DNA of 9,868 nucleotides from an uncultured Clostridia bacterium (GCA_946613955.1 CAMOGC010000048.1:1-9868), one strand, 5' to 3'; counted from the stretch's first letter, positions 1 to 7,993 are shown. Notes: a model not told the origin generated them from the letters alone. Translations and numbers: made by a program.

Positions 1-20
1 GAACCGTCCCCCTGTCTGCC
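1..20. repeat. Possible edge of a short dispersed repeat (GAACCGTCCCCCTGTC-like)
   Basis: The first bases of the window read GAACCGTCCCCCTGTC, which on the other strand is GACAGGGGGACGGTTC. From memory, short dispersed repeats with this type of core (GGGACAGGGGGACGGTTC and variants) recur between genes in many Firmicutes and some other bacteria. The piece lies outside the operon, just past its terminator, which is where such repeats usually sit. Only one end is visible, so no inverted partner or target duplication can be shown. The match could be chance in GC-rich DNA. Confidence 0.35.
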
Positions 21-33
21 CCATGCCTGCAGA

Positions 34-73
34 GGATAAAGAAATCCCCGGAGAGGGTGGGCTCTCCGGGGAT
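34..73 (-). terminator. Rho-independent terminator closing the operon
   Basis: Positions 44-55 (ATCCCCGGAGAG) and 62-73 (CTCTCCGGGGAT) are a perfect 12-bp inverted repeat with a 6-base loop at 56-61. Read on the minus strand, the stem is followed by TTTCTTTATC (43 down to 34), a T-rich though interrupted tail. No T-rich tail follows on the plus strand, so the signal is directional. It lies 23 bases beyond the stop codon of the last gene, as expected for the end of a transcription unit. Confidence 0.85.
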
Positions 74-96
74 AAAACGCGGGGCAGGGGAGGACG

Positions 97-1182
<1,086 letters not shown>

Positions 1183-1246
1183 GATGGATTCCTCCTTGTA
1201 TGCACAGTTGCGAATTCAGGAGCAAAGACCGCAAACCCGCGGCGGA

Positions 1247-2392
1247 TTATTTCGCGGCGCCGCGCCGCTTGACCTCCGTATAGCAGAGCAGGAAGGGAGC
1301 CACGCCCTTGGCGTCATTTTCCACCACCGGCTCGGAGAGATAATAGGCGACGGTACCGTCCCGGCGGCGGTTGTTTTCCGGCCCGAGACCGGCCACCAGG
1401 CAGATGCCGCCCAGGTTCAGGTTGCCGTCCGTCATGGACAGGTATTTCCGGACGATGCCCTCGAAGGTTTTCTGTCCCCGGTCGGCATAGGCCGCGTCCA
1501 GCAGGCCCAGGCGGGCGCCCTTCAGCATCGCGTAGGCGATCATGGAGCTGCCGCTGGATTCCAGATAGTTGCCCTCGACCTCGGGAAGGTTGACCAGCTG
1601 ATAATACATGCCGGTTTCCGGATCCATGAAGGGAACGAGGGACGTCATCAGGCTCTGGAACACCTCCCGCAGGGGAAGGCTGTCCGCTTCGGGCAGGATT
1701 TCCAGCAGATCCGCCAGGGCGACGGAGAACCAGCCGATGGCGCGGAGCCAGAAGTTTTTCGAAAGGCCGGTTTCCGGATCGCACCAGAAAGCCTTCCGGG
1801 AGGCGTCGTAGCCATGATAGAAAAGGCCGGTTTTCGGATCCCGCATGCGATCCCGGACAATCAGCACCTGCTTCACGATATCCGAGTAATCGCCGGAGCA
1901 GAAATGCTTCTGGTACAGGGCGGAGAAGGGCTGCGCCATGTAGATGCCGTCGAGCCAGACCTGATTGGGATAAATATCCTTATGCCAGAAGCTGCCCTCG
2001 AAGGTTCGGGGCTGATCCATGAGGGCCCGATAGAGCTTCTCCGCGGCCAGGCGGTACTTTTCCTTGCCGGTGGCCCGGAAAAGATCGAAGAGGACGCGGC
2101 CCTCGTTAATATCGTCCAGGGTATGCTTGGCGGGATCATAGGTCCGGACGGTGCCGTCCTCCAGGACGAAGGAATCGATAAAGGACTCCGCGAAATCGAA
2201 GAAGGCGCGATCCCCGGTGATTTCCGAAAGGGAAAGGAGCGCGGTGATCATGCAGCCGTCGATATAGTTCCAGCTGGCAGGCTGGCCCTCCCGGATTTTC
2301 TCGATGTTCCAGATCGTTCTTTCCGGGGAGGATTCGGTAATCAGCCGACGGGCGTAGCGATCGATATCGGCATAGGGCACAGAAGTTTGCAA
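1247..2392 (-). CDS. yteR: GH105 unsaturated rhamnogalacturonyl hydrolase (YteR/RhiN family)
   Basis: The 381-residue product matches glycoside hydrolase family 105. These (alpha/alpha)6-barrel enzymes hydrate and release the 4,5-unsaturated galacturonate that lyases leave at the non-reducing end of rhamnogalacturonan oligosaccharides. Visible family motifs are WNYIDGCM (41-48), VWLDGIYMAQPF (145-156), FYHGYD (191-196), DPETGLSKNFWLRAIGWF (205-222), SSGSSMIAYAMLKGARLG (279-296) and YLSEPVVENDAKGVAPFL (351-368). Asp148 in WLDGIYM corresponds to the proposed general acid of the family (Asp143 in YteR). There is no signal peptide, so it acts in the cytoplasm on imported sugars. The start is TTG at 2392, preceded by AAAGGAG at a good distance; no ATG fits, and a GTG four codons later is too far from the site. 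Other GH105 members act on unsaturated glucuronyl substrates, so the exact glycan is inferred. The symbol is family-level. Confidence 0.9.
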   Translation of the reverse strand: MQTSVPYADIDRYARRLITESSPERTIWNIEKIREGQPASWNYIDGCMITALLSLSEITGDRAFFDFAESFIDSFVLEDGTVRTYDPAKHTLDDINEGRVLFDLFRATGKEKYRLAAEKLYRALMDQPRTFEGSFWHKDIYPNQVWLDGIYMAQPFSALYQKHFCSGDYSDIVKQVLIVRDRMRDPKTGLFYHGYDASRKAFWCDPETGLSKNFWLRAIGWFSVALADLLEILPEADSLPLREVFQSLMTSLVPFMDPETGMYYQLVNLPEVEGNYLESSGSSMIAYAMLKGARLGLLDAAYADRGQKTFEGIVRKYLSMTDGNLNLGGICLVAGLGPENNRRRDGTVAYYLSEPVVENDAKGVAPFLLCYTEVKRRGAAK

Positions 2393-2416
2393 AGGGCCGA
2401 ACTCCTTTCAGTTGAA

Positions 2417-3088
2417 TCAGGCTTTCCGGGCGGAGGCCTTCGCGTCCCGCAGGATACGCTGGAGCAGGTGCTTCGCGCCGATGAAAAGCAGATCCCAGAG
2501 AGTGGTAAAGATGCCGAAGAGAATGGGCTCCACGCCCAGGGCCGGGGCGCCGTTCGCGCCGGGGAAGAGGCGGTTGATGGTTCCGTAGGTCATGATGACG
2601 CAGACCACCAGCAGGATGCCGTAGATCAGATCCGCCGGGAGCCACCAGAGGCTTTTGCCCGGGAACATCATCCACCGGTCATAGGCGCCTTCCTTCTTGG
2701 CGATAAAGCGGAAGATGTTGTTGGTAATCAGGTTGGTGATCATCCCCAGGGCCAGGCCCAGGATCACCAGATGATCCCACTGGTTCATGCCGTAGGAGCT
2801 GAGCCCCCAGACGAAGAAGTAACACAGGACGCCGGCGAACCAGACCTTGAGCAGCAGCGCCTTGACCCAGTCGGAAATCTGCACCTTCGGGCCCGCGTGA
2901 TATTTCCGCAGCTCGGCCTTGGGCACCTTCGGGGAGTTTTCCGGCGTCGCGGTTACCAGATCGTCGATCGCCTTCAGCTTCAGATCATAGTAATTCGGCT
3001 CCTCCTTCGGCGGGGGAGGGGAGGAACCTTTCTTCCCCTTTCCGGAGGGCTCCCGCGGCGGGAGCTTGATCTTTTTCTGAAGCGCCAT
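2417..3088 (-). CDS. Small four-helix membrane protein D with proline-rich cytoplasmic N-terminus, unknown function
   Basis: I do not recognise a named family with confidence. The 223-residue protein starts with about 75 hydrophilic residues, including PPREPSGKGKK (10-20), a PPPP run (24-27) and a charged stretch YYDLKLKAIDDLV (33-45). Four predicted membrane segments follow, at about 76-97, 105-128, 149-170 and 186-206, then a basic tail (KHLLQRILRDAKASARK). By the positive-inside rule both ends are cytoplasmic. The ATG at 3088 lies one base after the TAA of gene C, so the two are very probably translationally coupled; the upstream site (CAGGAAT) is weak, which fits re-initiation. The GH105 gene begins 24 bases beyond its TGA. 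Its place between an importer ATPase and a cytoplasmic hydrolase suggests an accessory role in uptake. It has no ATPase, enzyme or EAA permease motif. Confidence 0.85.
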   Translation of the reverse strand: MALQKKIKLPPREPSGKGKKGSSPPPPKEEPNYYDLKLKAIDDLVTATPENSPKVPKAELRKYHAGPKVQISDWVKALLLKVWFAGVLCYFFVWGLSSYGMNQWDHLVILGLALGMITNLITNNIFRFIAKKEGAYDRWMMFPGKSLWWLPADLIYGILLVVCVIMTYGTINRLFPGANGAPALGVEPILFGIFTTLWDLLFIGAKHLLQRILRDAKASARKA

Positions 3089-3089
3089 T

Positions 3090-3650
3090 TTATTCCTGAG
3101 AGATATCGATGGCGCCCATGTTCTGGTTGCCCTCGATATTTACGTTGGTGTTGATCTTCTTCAGCATGGGCTTATAGACCGGCAGCAGGGCCGTCAGCGC
3201 CACGGCAACGATGAGGATGATCCGATGCACCTTCAGCATATTCATGGCGTTGGTCACGAAGATGTTCTTGCCGGTGGGATCAATGGGATTCGTGGTGCTG
3301 GTAATGGCGGCGGTAATGCGGCCCATGTAATAGGTGTCGCAGAAGATCAGGCCGGCCACCATGCACAGCATCAGCACCAGCATGAAGACGTTGACCTTTT
3401 TCCGATGGGGGAAGGCGTTCAGGAAGCACACCAGGCTCAGGGCCGAGAAGAGCATGGTGGCGAACTCGGACAGACCCATGTGGGGGCCGTTGATGAGCGA
3501 GGTCGTGTTGGACACCTGGGTCAGATTGAAGGAATACCAGATGAACGCGAAGGCCAGCACCACCAGGGGGATCATATGGGGTTTCCGCTTCAGGCTGACC
3601 AGAAACTTCCGGAAGAACTCACGGGGACCCTTGTTGACTTTGGCGGCCAT
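3090..3650 (-). CDS. Small four-helix membrane protein C, unknown function
   Basis: This 186-residue protein is unrecognised. It has a basic N-terminus (KGPREFFRKFLVSLKRKPH, 7-25), then membrane segments at about 26-44, 60-80, 86-105 and 141-159. The basic turn HRKK (82-85) between helices 2 and 3 and the KKIN tail predict that both ends and this turn are cytoplasmic, leaving a loop of about 35 residues (TSTTNPIDPTGKN region, 118-128) outside. The tail (160-186) is Asn-rich and hydrophilic. The ATG at 3650 is three bases after the TAA of the ATPase gene, and its stop is one base before gene D, so ATPase, C and D form a tightly coupled set. Topology and several aligned positions resemble gene A on the other side of the ATPase. 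No EAA loop is present, so it is not a canonical ABC permease. Confidence 0.85.
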   Translation of the reverse strand: MAAKVNKGPREFFRKFLVSLKRKPHMIPLVVLAFAFIWYSFNLTQVSNTTSLINGPHMGLSEFATMLFSALSLVCFLNAFPHRKKVNVFMLVLMLCMVAGLIFCDTYYMGRITAAITSTTNPIDPTGKNIFVTNAMNMLKVHRIILIVAVALTALLPVYKPMLKKINTNVNIEGNQNMGAIDISQE

Positions 3651-3653
3651 GGA

Positions 3654-4727
3654 TTACTTCGCCTCCTTTCGGATGGCATTGGTGCTGTCGGGATCGAAGA
3701 AATGCATCCGGTTAAAATGAACCGGGACGATGCTGCCCTTCTTATAATTGGACCAGTTCCGGAACTTGGCGGTCACATGGGAGCCGCCCAGGGCGCCATG
3801 CACCAGGGTCGTCATGCCCAGGTTCTCGTTGGTGGCCACATCGATGTTCAGATCGCCTCCCTCGGCGATATCTTCCGGCCGGACGCCCAGGATGACCTTC
3901 TTGCCGCGCCAGGGGGCCAGGATGGCCTTTTGCTCATCGGTCAGGGCCGTTTCGAAACCGTTGCCCTTCAGGACGGAGCCGTCGAAGACCATGTCGCCAA
4001 ACATGTTCATGGGCGGCAGGCCGATGAAGGTGGCGACGAAGGTGTTGTTCGGGGAATCGTACAGCTCCAGGGGCGTTCCGATCTGCTGCACATGGCCCAT
4101 GGACATACAGACGATCCGGTCCGCCAGGGTCAGGGCCTCCGTCTGGTCATGGGTCACGTAGAGGATGGTCGCGTTCAGGCGCTTATGCAGCAGGAGGATT
4201 TCCCGCCGGGTGGCGCTGCGGAGCTTGGCGTCCAGGTTGGAGAGGGGCTCGTCGAAGAGGAAGACCTTCGGATCCCGGACGATGGAGCGGCCCATGGCCA
4301 CGCGCTGGCGCTGGCCGCCGGAAAGCTGGCTGGGCTTCTTGTTCAGCTGCTTCGTCAGATCCAGGATTTCGGCCGCCGCCATGACCTTCTTATGGATCAC
4401 GTTGGGGTCCTCCTTCCGGAGGGTCAGGGAGAAGGCCATGTTTTCATAGATGGTCATATGGCCGTAAAGAGCGTAGTTCTGGAACACCATGGCCATATCC
4501 CGATCCTTCGCCGGGGCGGCGGTGATGTCCCGGCCGTCCAGCAGGAGATGGCCGTTGGAGATGTCTTCCAGCCCGGCCACCATCCGCAAGGTGGTGGATT
4601 TTCCGCAGCCGGAAGGGCCGACCAGCACGATAAGCTCGCCGTCCTTCACATCGAGGTTGAAGTCGTAAACTGCCTGCACCTTGTTGTCGTAGATCTTGTC
4701 CAGGTGCTGGAGCTGCAGCTGTGCCAT
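3654..4727 (-). CDS. ugpC: MsmX/UgpC-family sugar ABC transporter ATP-binding protein (first ATPase)
   Basis: The 357-residue product is a complete ATPase of the MalK/UgpC/MsmX family. The nucleotide-binding domain shows Walker A GPSGCGKST (38-46), Q-loop Gln83, LSGGQ (135-139), Walker B VFLFDEP (155-161), the D-loop SNLDAK and H-loop His193. The C-terminal OB/TOBE part contains GVRPEDI (281-287), LGMTTLVHGALGGSHV (303-318) and MHFFDP (341-346), as usual for the family. The ATG at 4727 has GGGGG seven bases upstream. It follows gene B by 55 bases and is fused by a 3-base spacer to gene C, placing it at the centre of the four small membrane proteins. It is the natural candidate to drive the two permeases upstream, but it could instead work with the small membrane proteins. 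It is clearly paralogous to the ATPase at 97-1182 but diverged throughout the C-terminal domain. Confidence 0.94.
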   Translation of the reverse strand: MAQLQLQHLDKIYDNKVQAVYDFNLDVKDGELIVLVGPSGCGKSTTLRMVAGLEDISNGHLLLDGRDITAAPAKDRDMAMVFQNYALYGHMTIYENMAFSLTLRKEDPNVIHKKVMAAAEILDLTKQLNKKPSQLSGGQRQRVAMGRSIVRDPKVFLFDEPLSNLDAKLRSATRREILLLHKRLNATILYVTHDQTEALTLADRIVCMSMGHVQQIGTPLELYDSPNNTFVATFIGLPPMNMFGDMVFDGSVLKGNGFETALTDEQKAILAPWRGKKVILGVRPEDIAEGGDLNIDVATNENLGMTTLVHGALGGSHVTAKFRNWSNYKKGSIVPVHFNRMHFFDPDSTNAIRKEAK

Positions 4728-4782
4728 GGTTTTACCCCCGTTTCGTTATGCGCTTGATCCGCTCCGAAGAGGCGGGAGAGCT

Positions 4783-5250
4783 TTATGCCTGAAGGGTCGC
4801 CAGATGCGCTTTCAGCGCGCGGCTCTTGTTCAGGTTGATGACCGCGCCGGCGAACAGACACAGCGCGGAGGCGACCAGATAGATGACCAGGCGGATAAAC
4901 TGGGCGTCGCCCATGACCTGGACGCCGTCGATGACGGTCTTATGCGCGTCCATGGGCAGGATGAAGATCCGGGCGATCTGGATGACGCCCAGAACGCACA
5001 TCACCCAGCTGTAGGTCGTGTCATAGCTCTTGACGCCTTCGGAGCAGAGGAAGGTCGCCAGGAGGAAAACCAGGTTATAGATAATCGAGGCACCGATGAG
5101 GATCGTGTAATAGTAGGTTCCCACATCGGATTTATAGATACTGATGAAGTAGAGCACATCGAACACGATGGCCAGCAGGGCCAGACGGGAAGAGGTCGTG
5201 TTTTTTGTGAACCGCATGCGGTCAAGCTTTACCGTTTTTTCATCATTCAT
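4783..5250 (-). CDS. Small four-helix membrane protein B, unknown function
   Basis: This 155-residue protein is unrecognised. A short polar N-terminus (about 20 residues with LDRMRFTKN) precedes membrane segments at about 22-40, 48-69, 79-99 and 117-139, ending with a basic tail (NKSRALKAH). Both ends are predicted cytoplasmic. The loop between helices 3 and 4 (DAHKTVIDGVQVMGDAQ, 101-117) should face outside. Its ATG at 5250 overlaps the TGA of gene A by the classical ATGA four bases, so the pair is translationally coupled and probably made in equal amounts. The ATPase gene begins 55 bases after its TAA. It lacks EAA, Walker or enzyme motifs. Helix 2 and the following EG...YD turn (71-77) resemble those of gene D. 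It could be an accessory subunit of the importer; that rests on context only. Confidence 0.83.
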   Translation of the reverse strand: MNDEKTVKLDRMRFTKNTTSSRLALLAIVFDVLYFISIYKSDVGTYYYTILIGASIIYNLVFLLATFLCSEGVKSYDTTYSWVMCVLGVIQIARIFILPMDAHKTVIDGVQVMGDAQFIRLVIYLVASALCLFAGAVINLNKSRALKAHLATLQA

Positions 5251-5840
5251 GCTGATACCGCCTTTCCGGAGGCCTGGAGCAGTTCCTGCTCGCCCCGCAT
5301 GAGTCTCTTCTTCCAGATAACATTCACAATCAGAAGGATAGCCACAAGAATGGCCACCGCGCAGACCAGGTAATGGATATCGAACCAGAAGGTGGAATCC
5401 GTAAAGGTTCCGCGGCTGCGAAGCCGCTTCTGGAGCTGTTCAAAGTCAACCGTCGTCAGGTAGGTATGCTTGAAGGCTTCTACCTGGATATGGGTCCAGA
5501 TTGCCATGGCGCAGGTCGCCACGGCATTGAGGCCGGAGGCCACATAATTGCCGATGTAGTATTTCCGGCGAACATGCGTGTTCGTCAGGAACAGGAGACA
5601 CGCCAGGAGGATCAGCCCGATGGAGCACCGGAGCAGCATCTTGTTAAACGGCTGCATATCGTAATAGATCCGGGCGCCGGCCACCTTGGCGGAATCCAGA
5701 TCATCCGGGTCCGGGATCATGGTAAAGAGCATGTCAAAAAGATCCGTCATTATCCCCAGCGAGTAGACGAAGAAGAGCACGCCCGCGATCAGGGTCAGGA
5801 AGCAGACGATGCGCTGGAAGGTTACCTGCTTTTTGTACAT
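5247..5840 (-). CDS. Small four-helix membrane protein A, unknown function
   Basis: The 197-residue product is unrecognised. Predicted membrane segments lie at about 10-30, 68-86, 96-116 and 153-175. Basic clusters at the N-terminus (YKK), after helix 2 (VRRKYY, 90-95) and after helix 4 (WKKRLMRG) put both ends and the central turn in the cytoplasm. Two loops should face outside: an acidic one (PDPDDLDS, 43-50) and one of about 36 residues (117-152). The ATG at 5840 is preceded by GAAGGGG about 11 bases upstream, directly next to the tail of the hairpin at 5867-5900. Its stop overlaps the start of gene B by four bases. It heads the A-B-ATPase-C-D block and is separated from the binding-protein gene by that hairpin, so its expression is likely lower than that of the binding protein. 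No catalytic motif is visible. Confidence 0.83.
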   Translation of the reverse strand: MYKKQVTFQRIVCFLTLIAGVLFFVYSLGIMTDLFDMLFTMIPDPDDLDSAKVAGARIYYDMQPFNKMLLRCSIGLILLACLLFLTNTHVRRKYYIGNYVASGLNAVATCAMAIWTHIQVEAFKHTYLTTVDFEQLQKRLRSRGTFTDSTFWFDIHYLVCAVAILVAILLIVNVIWKKRLMRGEQELLQASGKAVSA

Positions 5841-5858
5841 ATTGATCTCAGCCCCTTC

Positions 5859-5900
5859 AGAAGAAAGCTTCCCCGCCCGCCCGGAGACGGGCGGGGAAGC
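5859..5900 (-). terminator. Internal terminator or attenuator after the binding-protein gene
   Basis: GCTTCCCCGCCCG (5867-5879) and CGGGCGGGGAAGC (5888-5900) form a perfect 13-bp, very GC-rich stem with an 8-base loop. On the minus strand it is followed directly by TTTCTTCT (5866 down to 5859). It starts 39 bases beyond the stop of the binding-protein gene and ends just before the ribosome site of gene A. No convincing promoter fits in the bases left before gene A, so the downstream genes probably depend on read-through. The hairpin would then lower their expression and protect the 3' end of the upstream message. A pure mRNA-stabilising hairpin is the alternative. Confidence 0.75.
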
Positions 5901-5939
5901 GGGTCGTTTAAGTGTTTGGAACAGCTGCCGGTTCAGGGA

Positions 5940-7985
5940 TTACAGGGTCTTGTAGTAGTCCACCAGCCGCTGCCAGGCGTCGTTCATCAGGAAGAGGTAG
6001 TCCTCGCCGTGCCAGTCGTTCTTGGCGCGGTCGGCGTTCTCCTCGGCGGTGCCGGTCAGGCCGGAAACGATGATGTCAACGAAGAGGTTCTCGCTGGAAG
6101 CTTCGGTGCCGAACTTGCCGGTGTTGGACAGCTCGGTATAGTCGTTCAGTTCCTTGTATTCCACGCTGGTCAGCGGGAAGGTGGTGGGCACGGAGGTGTA
6201 CCACAGGTTCTCGGTAATGGCCAGCTCGGGATGATGAATGGTGCCCAGGCCGATCGCGGCGGACAGCTTGGCGGCGCCTTCCTTGCCGACCTCGTGGGTG
6301 CACTGATACTCGAAGGCCTGGCTCTTCACAAAGCCCAGGGTGGAGCCCAGATAGTAACGGGCGAAGTTGGTGTAGTTGCCATCGGCCAGCGCCCACAGAT
6401 CCTCATAGGTCTTGTCGGCGATGACGGGCATGGGCTGGCCGTTGAAAAGGAAGGTTTCGCCCTGCTTGATGAAGGCGGCGGGGCCGTAGCTCAGCAGGAT
6501 CTGGCCTTCGGGGGAGTAGGCGTAGTCAAACAGCGCCAGCGCGGCATCCAGGGCGCCGGGGTTGGATTCGACGCCGGCCTTGGAGATGGCCCAGGCGGTG
6601 GGCTTGACGGAACGCCAGGATTCGGTGAACCGCATGTATTTGCCGCCCTCGGTGCCGTCTTCCCAATGGGCCACGGGAACCATGATGGCTACGTACTTCT
6701 CGCCTTCCTGCATCTTGGCGTTCAGGATGGTCTGGGTCTGGTTGTAGTCATAGGACATGAAGCCCAGGTCGTCGGGCAGATAGTTCTTGGTAGAGGAGGT
6801 TTCGGCCTTGTCGATGAAGTCCTTGGAGATCAGGCCTTCCTCAGCCATCTCGTGCATCTTGGCCACCGCCTGATAGGAGGCGGGTTCCTGACGGGCGTCA
6901 TGCAGCTCGCCATCGGAGCCGAAGAACAGATAATCGTTGCGGGACTCGAGGCCGCGGGCGCCAAAGAGGATGCCGGCGAGGCGGAACAGGTCCGCGCGGC
7001 GGCTGGTCTTGTTCTCCTCGCGGGAGAAGAGGCCCTGGATGGAATCGGTGCCGTTCAGGCTCTGGGGGTTGGCGACGACGCAGCGCAGCAGGGCGACCAT
7101 TTCGTCCACGTCCCAGGCGGCGTCATAGCCCATGAACAGATTGGAACGGTTGGTTCCGTAGTATCCGCCGTAGGCCTTGTCGATGTAATCACGGAACATG
7201 TTGACAGCGTCCACGCCGGACATGGGGCCCTTGGCGTTCATCAGATCGATGATGTTGCCGCCGGCGGCGTCATAGTCCTTGGTGAGCACCTGGGTGGCGG
7301 TGCCGTCCGCGTTCAGGGATTCGATCTCCAGCTTGCCGCTGGTGGGCATATAGGGGGTGTAGACGGGAGCGGCGGTCTGGTTGCAGGCTTCCGCGGTGAA
7401 GGGGCCTTCGCCGTCGAGCAGCTTCTGCAGATAGTCCACGCGCATCAGGGGCATCTTCTCGATGTCGTTGACACCGTCGAAATAGGGGGCGAAGTAGATG
7501 GCGCCGGTCTTGACGTTACCGGTAATGGACAGGCGAACGATGGGGTTCGCGTTCAGATACGCCATGAAGTTGGGCAGCTTGTCGGCATAGTCGGCCAGGT
7601 TGACCAGGCTGCCGGTTTCACCCTGCTCGGAGAGGACGATGGAGCCGCCGGTAATGATATCGACTTCGTTCAGACGATCCTTCCAGTACTCGAACTCGTC
7701 GGAGACGCCGCCGTTGCCGGTCCATTTGTCTTCGAAGATCACGGGAGTGCCCAGCTTATCGCTGAGGATCTTTTCCATTTCGACCCAGGTGGGCTTCAGG
7801 TCGCCGGTGTGATAGGTCACGCCGTCGGCCAGGGTGATGCCTTCGCCCGCGGTTTCCGCGTCAAAGGTGATGGCGGTTTTGGCCTTGCTGTAGCCGGCGG
7901 CCATCCGAAGGGTGGTGTCAGCGCTGGCCGCGCCAACCGCCAGGAGCATCACACAAGCCAGGACAAGAGACAGGATGCGTTTCAT
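5940..7985 (-). CDS. Exported carbohydrate ABC transporter solute-binding protein (LplA/YtcQ-like, large)
   Basis: The 681-residue product is the substrate-capturing component of the importer. It starts with a signal peptide: basic n-region MKR, hydrophobic core to about residue 18, and an ASA|D signal peptidase I site after Ala22. The only cysteine in the signal (Cys11) sits mid-core, too early for a normal lipobox. Family features include YLNANPIVRLSITGN (143-157), PLMRVDYLQKLL (179-190), YQAVAKMHEMAEEGLISKDF (371-390) and a YSPEGQILLSYGP segment. LplA/YtcQ-type proteins are usually around 500 residues; much of the excess may lie in about 195-290. The ATG at 7985 is chosen because it begins the signal peptide and has AAAGGAGG upstream. 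The frame stays open upstream, but that overlaps the permease gene. With the two permeases before it and the GH105 gene after it, a pectin-derived oligosaccharide ligand is likely. Confidence 0.9.
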   Translation of the reverse strand: MKRILSLVLACVMLLAVGAASADTTLRMAAGYSKAKTAITFDAETAGEGITLADGVTYHTGDLKPTWVEMEKILSDKLGTPVIFEDKWTGNGGVSDEFEYWKDRLNEVDIITGGSIVLSEQGETGSLVNLADYADKLPNFMAYLNANPIVRLSITGNVKTGAIYFAPYFDGVNDIEKMPLMRVDYLQKLLDGEGPFTAEACNQTAAPVYTPYMPTSGKLEIESLNADGTATQVLTKDYDAAGGNIIDLMNAKGPMSGVDAVNMFRDYIDKAYGGYYGTNRSNLFMGYDAAWDVDEMVALLRCVVANPQSLNGTDSIQGLFSREENKTSRRADLFRLAGILFGARGLESRNDYLFFGSDGELHDARQEPASYQAVAKMHEMAEEGLISKDFIDKAETSSTKNYLPDDLGFMSYDYNQTQTILNAKMQEGEKYVAIMVPVAHWEDGTEGGKYMRFTESWRSVKPTAWAISKAGVESNPGALDAALALFDYAYSPEGQILLSYGPAAFIKQGETFLFNGQPMPVIADKTYEDLWALADGNYTNFARYYLGSTLGFVKSQAFEYQCTHEVGKEGAAKLSAAIGLGTIHHPELAITENLWYTSVPTTFPLTSVEYKELNDYTELSNTGKFGTEASSENLFVDIIVSGLTGTAEENADRAKNDWHGEDYLFLMNDAWQRLVDYYKTL

Positions 7986-7993
7986 GTTTGGGT

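Noticed and set aside
1183..1246. Possible promoter or terminator between the GH105 gene and the second ATPase gene
   Set aside because: The best stem is only 4 bp (CCGC at 1229-1232, GCGG at 1239-1242). The best -10-like match (CATACA) abuts the ribosome site, which leaves no leader.
3225..4757. Plus-strand open frame of 510 codons opposite the first ATPase and gene C
   Set aside because: Low-complexity His, Gly, Gln and Asp-rich translation with no family features, lying opposite an unmistakable ATPase.
2417..5840. Reading the four small membrane proteins as extra ABC permeases or an ECF-type transporter
   Set aside because: None shows an EAA loop. Each has four predicted helices rather than the five or six common for permeases and S-components, and I see no EcfT-like coupling motif.
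7947..7955. Cys11 of the binding protein as a lipobox (V-L-A-C)
   Set aside because: The preceding hydrophobic stretch is too short, and the hydrophobic core continues past the Cys to an ASA|D site, so type I cleavage is more likely.
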